Assembly: GCF_001280015.1 (NCBI RefSeq)
Contig: NZ_LGDV01000217.1
Coordinates: 1-44,919 of the forward strand
Origin: Streptomyces sp. MMG1121
Lineage (GTDB): Bacteria; Actinomycetota; Actinomycetes; Streptomycetales; Streptomycetaceae
DNA length: 44,919 nucleotides
Direction of reading: 5' to 3'
Of this stretch, positions 39,976 to 44,919 are shown in pieces. The notes under the pieces are model-generated. The model had not been told where the DNA came from. It did no database searches and was given only the letters and a program-made list of their open reading frames with translations. Numbering within the stretch: position 1 is the first letter of the stretch; each line of letters opens with the position of its first letter. The translations under genes were made by a program, and so were the position numbers.

Positions 39976-40147
39976 CGGACCCCTCCGGTGACCTCGGCGG
40001 ACGCCTCCGGCCTCACAAGGCCCTCGTTGCGGCTTTCGCCGACGTCCGGTACGTGAAATTCTGCGCTCGCACCGCGCACACCAGGGTTACCGAAAAGTAC
40101 GATGGCCGCGCGGCCGACACCGCATGTGGACGACTTTGGGAGGCGGC

Positions 40148-40789
40148 GTGACAGCCATCGAGCAGACTGAGGCAGCACGCCCGCGTGGCACGCGTCTACC
40201 GCGCCGAGCCCGGCGGAACCAGCTGCTGGGCGCCGCACAGGAGGTTTTCGTCGCGCAGGGCTATCACGCCGCGGCGATGGACGACATCGCCGAGCGGGCC
40301 GGCGTCAGCAAGCCGGTGCTCTACCAGCACTTCCCGGGCAAGCTCGACCTGTACCTCGCCCTGCTGGACCAGCACTGCGAGTCACTGATCCAGGCCGTGC
40401 GCACCGCACTCGCGTCCACGACGGACAACAAGCAGCGCGTGCGCGCCACCATGGACGCCTATTTCGCGTACGTCGAGGACGACGGCGGCGCCTTCCGGCT
40501 GGTCTTCGAGTCGGACCTGACGAACGAGCCCGCGGTGCGCGAGCGCGTCGACAAGGTCACGAACGAGTGCGCCGAGGCGATCTGCGAGGTCATCGCCGAG
40601 GACACGGGGCTCTCGCGCGCGGAGTCGATGCTGCTCGCCTCCGGTCTCGGCGGTCTCGCCCAGGTGGTGGCCCGTTCCTGGCTGCACAGCGACCGCAGCG
40701 TCCCGCGCGAGCAGGCGGTGCAGCTGCTGACCTCGCTGGCCTGGCGGGGCATCGCCGGCTTCCCGCTGCACGGCACCGAACCCCACTGA
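40148..40789 (+). CDS. TetR-family transcriptional regulator
   Basis: 213 residues. The N-terminal TetR helix-turn-helix is clear: RRNQLLGAAQEVFVAQGYHA followed by MDDIAERAGVSKPVLYQHFPGK. The ligand-binding part (GGAFRLVFESDLTNEPAVRE, AESMLLASGLGGLAQVVARSWL) resembles regulators of the lipid-stress type found beside DUF3107 genes in actinobacteria. GTG 40148 has GGGAGG 5 nt upstream. M. tuberculosis Rv3208 is the positional equivalent, from memory. Its operator and ligand are not known; it could control itself and the DUF3107 gene 135 bp downstream. Confidence 0.92.
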   Translation: MTAIEQTEAARPRGTRLPRRARRNQLLGAAQEVFVAQGYHAAAMDDIAERAGVSKPVLYQHFPGKLDLYLALLDQHCESLIQAVRTALASTTDNKQRVRATMDAYFAYVEDDGGAFRLVFESDLTNEPAVRERVDKVTNECAEAICEVIAEDTGLSRAESMLLASGLGGLAQVVARSWLHSDRSVPREQAVQLLTSLAWRGIAGFPLHGTEPH

Positions 40790-40923
40790 CGGCCGTTTGT
40801 TCCCGGCAGCTGTTCGCTGATGGCGTTCCGGCCGGGAGCGTGTACCTCCCCTCACCGGGCTAATGTGTGCTGCGTACGGCGCGGAAGATCGCGCACATCA
40901 CTGGCCGTCGGAGGGACATAGCC

Positions 40924-41151
40924 GTGGAGGTCAAGATCGGCGTGCAGTACGCGCCCCGCGAGATCGTTCTGGAGAGCGGTCAGAGCGTCGAGGAGGTCGA
41001 GCGTCTGGTGAGCGACGCGCTGGCCGGAAAGACGCAGCTGCTGAGCCTCCAGGACGAGAAGGGCCGCAAGGTCCTCGTGCCGACCGACCGTCTGGCGTAC
41101 GTCGAGATCGGCGAGCCGACCGTGCGCAAGGTCGGATTCGGCACGCTGTAG
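40924..41151 (+). CDS. DUF3107 protein (TB9.4-like)
   Basis: 75 residues, starting MEVKIGVQYAPREIVLESGQ and ending TVRKVGFGTL, the whole-length pattern of the actinobacterial DUF3107 family (M. tuberculosis Rv3208A/TB9.4). Its biochemical role is unknown. GTG 40924 follows GGAGGG at 8 nt. It lies after the TetR gene and has its own strong terminator. Confidence 0.88.
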   Translation: MEVKIGVQYAPREIVLESGQSVEEVERLVSDALAGKTQLLSLQDEKGRKVLVPTDRLAYVEIGEPTVRKVGFGTL

Positions 41152-41165
41152 GCCGACGTAGTGAG

Positions 41166-41202
41166 AAGGGCCCGGTGGCTTGTCGCCGCCGGGCCCTTTC
41201 TT
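41166..41202 (+). terminator. Intrinsic terminator after the DUF3107 gene
   Basis: AAGGGCCCGG (41166-41175) and CCGGGCCCTT (41189-41198) pair perfectly, followed by TCTTC. A textbook rho-independent structure. Confidence 0.88.
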
Positions 41203-41322
41203 CATGGGCATATGCGCACAGACGGCGCACAACTCCCGCACAGCGGAGGATTGCCGTCCGCAGGTCACGGGTATGACGGGCTACGACCGTCAAGGGCAGG
41301 CGTGCCGTGGGAGGACCTCGAG

Positions 41323-41589
41323 ATGATCCTGGAAGCGCTCGGATCCGCTGTGCTCGGTCTCGCCCTGGCGTGGGCGGCCGCGCACCGCCTCTCCCACCGG
41401 CTCCCGGCCCGCCCCCTGGTGTTCTCGACAGGCATCGCCGGAGCCCTCTTCGGCGACTTCGTCACCCACACCGCGCTGGGCCCCGGCGTCGCCTGGCTGA
41501 GCCTCGCGGGAGCCGCCGTCGTCTCGGCAGCCTCCCTGTCCCTCCTCCTGCGCCCGTCGACGGGCCTGCGCCGATCAGCGACGGCGTAG
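41323..41589 (+). CDS. Small integral membrane protein
   Basis: 88 residues with about three hydrophobic helices: MILEALGSAVLGLALAWAAA, FSTGIAGALFGDFVTHTALG and VAWLSLAGAAVVSAASLSLL, with a positively charged HRLSHRLPARP loop and basic end. No known family. ATG 41323 has GGGAGG 9 nt upstream; a GTG six codons earlier (41305) is the alternative. A repeat/hairpin element follows directly. Confidence 0.65.
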   Translation: MILEALGSAVLGLALAWAAAHRLSHRLPARPLVFSTGIAGALFGDFVTHTALGPGVAWLSLAGAAVVSAASLSLLLRPSTGLRRSATA

Positions 41590-41650
41590 GACCGCGCCCC
41601 GAGGGGCGCGGGGAACTGCGCGACCAGCCACGAGTGACCCGCGGCCGCGC
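41590..41650. repeat. Abundant Streptomyces intergenic repeat (hairpin plus conserved tail)
   Basis: CGCGCCCC-GAG-GGGCGCGG followed by GGAACTGCGCGACCAGCCAC is a motif I recall as very frequent between genes in many Streptomyces genomes. The hairpin can act as a terminator for the small membrane-protein gene. It lies between convergent genes. Confidence 0.6.
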
Positions 41651-41677
41651 AACGCACCGCACCCGCCCCACGGAGCG

Positions 41678-42424
41678 CTACGCGGCCAGGCCCAGCGCGG
41701 CCATCCGCTTCGTGTGAGCCTCGGTGATCCGCGAGAACATCCGGCCGACCTCCGCGAGATCGAACCCGTCGGCCACCCCGCCCACGAGCATCGTGGACAG
41801 CGCGTCCCGGTCCGCGACCACCCGCTGGGACTGCGACAGCGCCTCGCCCATCAGCCGCCGCGCCCACAGCGCCAGCCGGCCTCCCACGCGCGGGTCGGCG
41901 TCGATCGCGGCCCGTACCTTCTCCACCGCGAACCCGGCGTGCCCGGTGTCGTCGAGCACGGCGAGGACCAGCTCGCGTGTGTCGGAGTCGAGCCGGGCGG
42001 CGACCTCGCGGTAGAAGTCGCTCGCGATCGAGTCGCCGACGTACGCCTTGACCAGGCCCTCCAGCCAGTCCGAGGGCGCGGTCTGCCGGTGGAAGCCGTC
42101 CAGCGCCGCGACGAACGGGTCCATGGCGGCCGTCGGCTCCTCGCCGACCTCGGTCAGCCGGTCCCGCAGGCGCTCGAAGTGGTGGAACTCGGCCGAGGCC
42201 ATCTTCGCCAGCTCGGCCTTGTCCGCGAGGGTCGGCGCCAGCTTGGCGTCCTCCGCGAGCCGCTCGAACGCCGCCAGCTCCCCGTACGCGAGCGCACCGA
42301 GCAGGTCCACGACCGCGGCACGGTACTGCGGTTCGGCGGAGGCCTGCGCCCAGTCCTGGGCGGCGACACCGGTGGGTCCGGCGGAAGCGGCGGACGCGTT
42401 CTCAGGCTTGTCAGAGCTAGTCAT
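41678..42424 (-). CDS. Ferritin-like di-iron-type protein
   Basis: 248 residues. A helical ferritin-like domain: YRAAVVDLLGALAYGELAAF (first metal-ligand Glu), KMASAEFHHFERLRDRL (E-x2-H), YVGDSIASDFYREVA and VLDDTGHAGFAVEKVRAA. These are related to the MiaE/ferritin-like superfamily annotated for actinobacterial Rv3210c-type proteins. The exact reaction is unknown. The N-terminal 25 residues are disordered and Ala/Ser-rich. ATG 42424 has no SD; a TATTGT hexamer ends 7 nt before it, so it may be translated from a leaderless mRNA. It is divergent from the DEAD-box helicase gene. Confidence 0.82.
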   Translation of the reverse strand: MTSSDKPENASAASAGPTGVAAQDWAQASAEPQYRAAVVDLLGALAYGELAAFERLAEDAKLAPTLADKAELAKMASAEFHHFERLRDRLTEVGEEPTAAMDPFVAALDGFHRQTAPSDWLEGLVKAYVGDSIASDFYREVAARLDSDTRELVLAVLDDTGHAGFAVEKVRAAIDADPRVGGRLALWARRLMGEALSQSQRVVADRDALSTMLVGGVADGFDLAEVGRMFSRITEAHTKRMAALGLAA

Positions 42425-42837
42425 GAGGCGCACAATAGTCCGCTTGCGCCGCCCCGGAAGTGCCTGGCCGATCAGTGTGACCACGACTACGTGACCAAAT
42501 CGGCCATCGCATGTGCGCCGATCCGGGGTATGGTGGTAATGCGCCTGATGAGTGCGTTGACGATGTTCGACGTGTCCCGACAGGCCGCACGCATGAGGAT
42601 GCCCGGTCGGTGGCCCGATCGGCTCCGACCCGACAGCCCTCCCTGGCCGTACGGCTTTCAGTACGTACGACGACCGGAGGGACACCCTCAGCGGTACGAG
42701 CGCTAGAGCGTCGGCAGAGGTCCCGTGTCATACGGCTTGCCCGAGTGGTTCGCCCGTACGGCAGCCGACGTCCCCGGCACGGTCAGTCATGACCCCCGCG
42801 CTCGCCTCGCACCGCACCACACAGAAGAGGCAGCACC
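42425..42837. other. Long divergent region and probable helicase leader
   Basis: No gene I can support. A 93-codon plus-strand ORF (42511-42792) is rich in Arg with no homology I recognise. TATGGT at 42529-42534 is a possible -10 without a good -35. The inverted repeat GGTCA-GTCA-TGACC (42781-42794) and nearby GC hairpins lie just before the helicase start. A long leader on a DEAD-box helicase mRNA would fit cold- or stress-dependent control. Confidence 0.4.
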
Positions 42838-44919
42838 CTGACTACGACGTTTCGAGAACTCGGAATCCTTCCCGAGACCGCCGAGGCCCTGGAGGCCGTC
42901 GGCATCATCTCGCCCTTCCCCATCCAGGAGATGACGCTCCCGGTCGCCCTTTCCGGCACGGACGTCATCGGCCAGGCCAAGACCGGCACCGGCAAGACGC
43001 TCGGCTTCGGCCTCCCGCTCCTGGAGCGCGTCACCGTCCCCGCCGACGTCGAGGCCGGACGCGCCGCTCCCGAGGCCCTCACGGACGCCCCGCAGGCGCT
43101 CGTCGTCGTCCCGACGCGCGAGCTGTGCCAGCAGGTCACGAACGACCTGCTGACGGCCGGCAAGGTCCGTAACGTGCGCGTGACGGCGATCTACGGCGGC
43201 CGGGCCTACGAGCCGCAGGTCGAGGCCCTGAAGAAGGGCGTCGACGTCGTCGTCGGCACCCCGGGCCGACTGCTCGACCTCGCGGGCCAGAAGAAGCTGA
43301 ACCTGAAGCACATCAAGAGCCTGGTCCTCGACGAGGCCGACGAGATGCTCGACCTGGGCTTCCTGCCCGACGTCGAGAAGATCATCAACATGCTGCCGGT
43401 CAAGCGGCAGACCATGCTGTTCTCGGCGACCATGCCGGGCGCGGTGATCGGCCTCGCCCGCCGGTACATGTCCCGGCCCACGCACATCCGTGCCACCGCG
43501 CCGGACGACGAGGGCGTGACGGTCGCGAACATCAAGCAGTTCGTCTACCGCGCGCACAACATGGACAAGCCGGAGATGGTCGCCCGCATCCTGCAGGCCG
43601 ACGGCCGCGGACTGGCGATGATCTTCTGCCGGACCAAGCGCACGGCCGCCGACATCGCCGAGCAGCTGGAGCGCCGCGGCTTCGCCTCCGGCGCGGTCCA
43701 CGGCGACCTCGGCCAGGGCGCCCGCGAGCAGGCGCTGCGGGCTTTCCGCAACGGCAAGGTCGACGTCCTCGTCTGCACCGACGTCGCCGCGCGCGGCATC
43801 GACGTCGAGGGTGTCACCCACGTCATCAACTACCAGTCCCCCGAGGACGAGAAGACGTACCTCCACCGGGTCGGACGAACCGGCCGCGCGGGCGCCAAGG
43901 GTACGGCGATCACGTTCGTCGACTGGGACGACATCCCGCGCTGGCAGCTGATCAACAAGGCGCTGGAGCTGGACTTCAACGACCCGCTGGAGACGTACTC
44001 GAGCTCTCCGCACCTGTTCTCCGACCTCGGCATCCCCGCGGGCACCAAGGGCACCCTACCGCGCTCGGAGCGGACCCGTGCGGGTCTGGACGCGGAGGAG
44101 CTGGAGGACCTGGGCGAGACCGGTGGCCGCGGTGCGCGCGGTCGCGGTGGCCGAGGGGAGCGCGGTGACCGAGGTGGCCGAGGTGGCCGCGCCGAGGTGG
44201 CCGCCGCCCCGGCCGAGCGCGAGCGTCCGTCCCGTACGCCGCGCCGTCGCCGTCGCACGCGCGGTGGTACCCCGCTGGACGCCACCACTGCCACGCCGGC
44301 CGCTACGACGGCTCCGGCCGCCGAGTCCGGCCCGGCGGAGGAGTCCCCGTCCGGGCCCCGCACCCTGCGCCGCCGTCGCCGTACGCGCGGCGGAGCGTCG
44401 ACGCAGCCCGTGCCGGCCGCCGAGTCCGCCGAGTCCGCTGTCAAGGCAGTGGAGACGGTCGAGACCCCGGCCGCGCCGGACGCCCCGGAGGCACCGCGCC
44501 GTCGCCGCACCCGCAAGACGGCGGAGCCGACGGTGCCCGCGCCTGCCGCCGAGCCGGTGGCCGAGACGATCGTGACGGTGACGGAGACCGTGACGGCGTC
44601 CGACACCGTGACCGTGGAAGCGCCGGAGGCGAAGCCGCGCCGTCGCACGCGGAAGACGGCCGCGCCCGCCGCGGAGACGGCCGTCGCCACGGCCGAGACC
44701 GTCGAGGTCACGGACGAGCCCGCCCCCGAGGCCAAGCCGCGCCGCACCCGCAAGACGGCCACCGCAGCGGAGACCACCGCGGACACGGCAGAAGCCACGG
44801 AGGCCAAGCCGCGCCGCACGCGCAAGACGGCCGCCGCCGTAGCCGAAACCGCCGTCGACACGGCAGAAGCCACGGAGGCCAAGCCCCGCCGCACCCGCAA
44901 GACCGCGGCCACCGCCGAG
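42838..44919 (+). CDS. rhlE: DEAD-box RNA helicase, RhlE/CsdA type (3' end beyond window)
   Basis: 694 codons visible, still open at the right edge. The helicase core has every motif: FPIQEMTL (Q), AKTGTGKT (I), PTRELCQQ (Ia), TPGRLLDL, LDEADEMLDLGF (II), FSATMP (III), CTDVAARGIDV (V) and HRVGRTGRAG (VI). An RGG segment (GRGARGRGGRGERGDRGGRG) and then a long tail alternate Ala/Glu/Thr spacers with basic RRRRRTRGG and AKPRRTRKTA blocks, likely RNA-binding. The frame has a TGA at 42790 and no ATG, GTG or TTG before the conserved TTTFRELGILPE, so the start is CTG 42838, with GAGG 7-8 nt upstream. It probably unwinds structured mRNA or rRNA. Confidence 0.9.
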   Translation, partial: MTTTFRELGILPETAEALEAVGIISPFPIQEMTLPVALSGTDVIGQAKTGTGKTLGFGLPLLERVTVPADVEAGRAAPEALTDAPQALVVVPTRELCQQVTNDLLTAGKVRNVRVTAIYGGRAYEPQVEALKKGVDVVVGTPGRLLDLAGQKKLNLKHIKSLVLDEADEMLDLGFLPDVEKIINMLPVKRQTMLFSATMPGAVIGLARRYMSRPTHIRATAPDDEGVTVANIKQFVYRAHNMDKPEMVARILQADGRGLAMIFCRTKRTAADIAEQLERRGFASGAVHGDLGQGAREQALRAFRNGKVDVLVCTDVAARGIDVEGVTHVINYQSPEDEKTYLHRVGRTGRAGAKGTAITFVDWDDIPRWQLINKALELDFNDPLETYSSSPHLFSDLGIPAGTKGTLPRSERTRAGLDAEELEDLGETGGRGARGRGGRGERGDRGGRGGRAEVAAAPAERERPSRTPRRRRRTRGGTPLDATTATPAATTAPAAESGPAEESPSGPRTLRRRRRTRGGASTQPVPAAESAESAVKAVETVETPAAPDAPEAPRRRRTRKTAEPTVPAPAAEPVAETIVTVTETVTASDTVTVEAPEAKPRRRTRKTAAPAAETAVATAETVEVTDEPAPEAKPRRTRKTATAAETTADTAEATEAKPRRTRKTAAAVAETAVDTAEATEAKPRRTRKTAATAE

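Noticed and set aside
42511..42792. A 93-codon ORF before the helicase
   Set aside because: No SD, Arg-rich, no motif; better read as leader or intergenic sequence.
1..44919. CRISPR arrays, insertion sequences, tRNA genes or attachment sites
   Set aside because: The tandem repeats found are coding repeats in phase with genes; no spacer-repeat pattern, transposase, integrase or tRNA cloverleaf was recognised by eye.

Overview
The window is a GC-rich actinobacterial chromosome segment, almost certainly Streptomyces. Codon third positions are nearly all G/C, GTG starts are common, and it carries a WhiB-family regulator with an AT hook, a mycoredoxin, AdnA/AdnB-type helicase-nucleases, an N-terminally RGG/RTRK-tailed RhlE-type helicase search region at the right edge, and two matches to the sigma-R promoter consensus. 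I see no tRNA, rRNA, CRISPR array, transposase or prophage. Coding is dense, with many 1-13 bp overlaps that imply operons.

Left part (1-12.2 kb): a TerD-family protein cut by the left edge, a DUF45-type metallopeptidase, an orphan E1/ThiF-like protein overlapping an ABC1/UbiB-type kinase, a small zinc-ribbon protein, then wblC (whiB7) with a coupled small Arg-rich protein and a long leader. That leader holds a strong-SD upstream ORF, an intrinsic terminator and a visible antiterminator pairing. Next come uvrD2, divergent mycoredoxin mrx (sigma-R-type promoter, paired DnaA boxes), a frameshifted methyltransferase, nudC and an M20 peptidase.

Middle (12.2-25.9 kb): adnB and adnA helicase-nucleases for double-strand-break resection, an alkyltransferase-like protein, a very large membrane protein joining a degenerate kinase-like domain to a lysyl-PG-synthase/flippase-type domain, a secreted tripeptidyl-aminopeptidase-like lipoprotein, and moeZ (sulfur-carrier activation) behind a sigma-R-type promoter.

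Inserted-looking part (25.9-36.9 kb): a five-gene minus-strand operon (PelF-like glycosyltransferase, membrane protein, 39-residue peptide, NAD-dependent epimerase, spherulin-4/GH135-like protein) that resembles a minimal Pel/galactosaminogalactan-type polysaccharide locus. Beside it is an oligopeptide/dipeptide-type ABC operon preceded by a leaderless 31-residue Cys-containing leader peptide, an intrinsic-terminator attenuator and a perfect palindromic operator over the -35.

Right part (36.9-44.9 kb): a DUF3152 protein with a 12-residue tandem repeat, an alpha/beta hydrolase, a small acidic protein, a TetR regulator, a DUF3107 protein, a small membrane protein, a ferritin-like protein and a DEAD-box helicase (CTG start, open at the right edge).

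From memory, the order ABC1 - whiB7 - uvrD2 - mrx - nudC - adnB - adnA - ATL - moeZ - DUF3152 - TetR - DUF3107 - ferritin-like - rhlE matches Mycobacterium tuberculosis Rv3197 to Rv3211. The 25.9-36.9 kb block would then be a Streptomyces-side insertion in an ancient conserved neighbourhood devoted to genome maintenance, thiol/sulfur chemistry and antibiotic stress.
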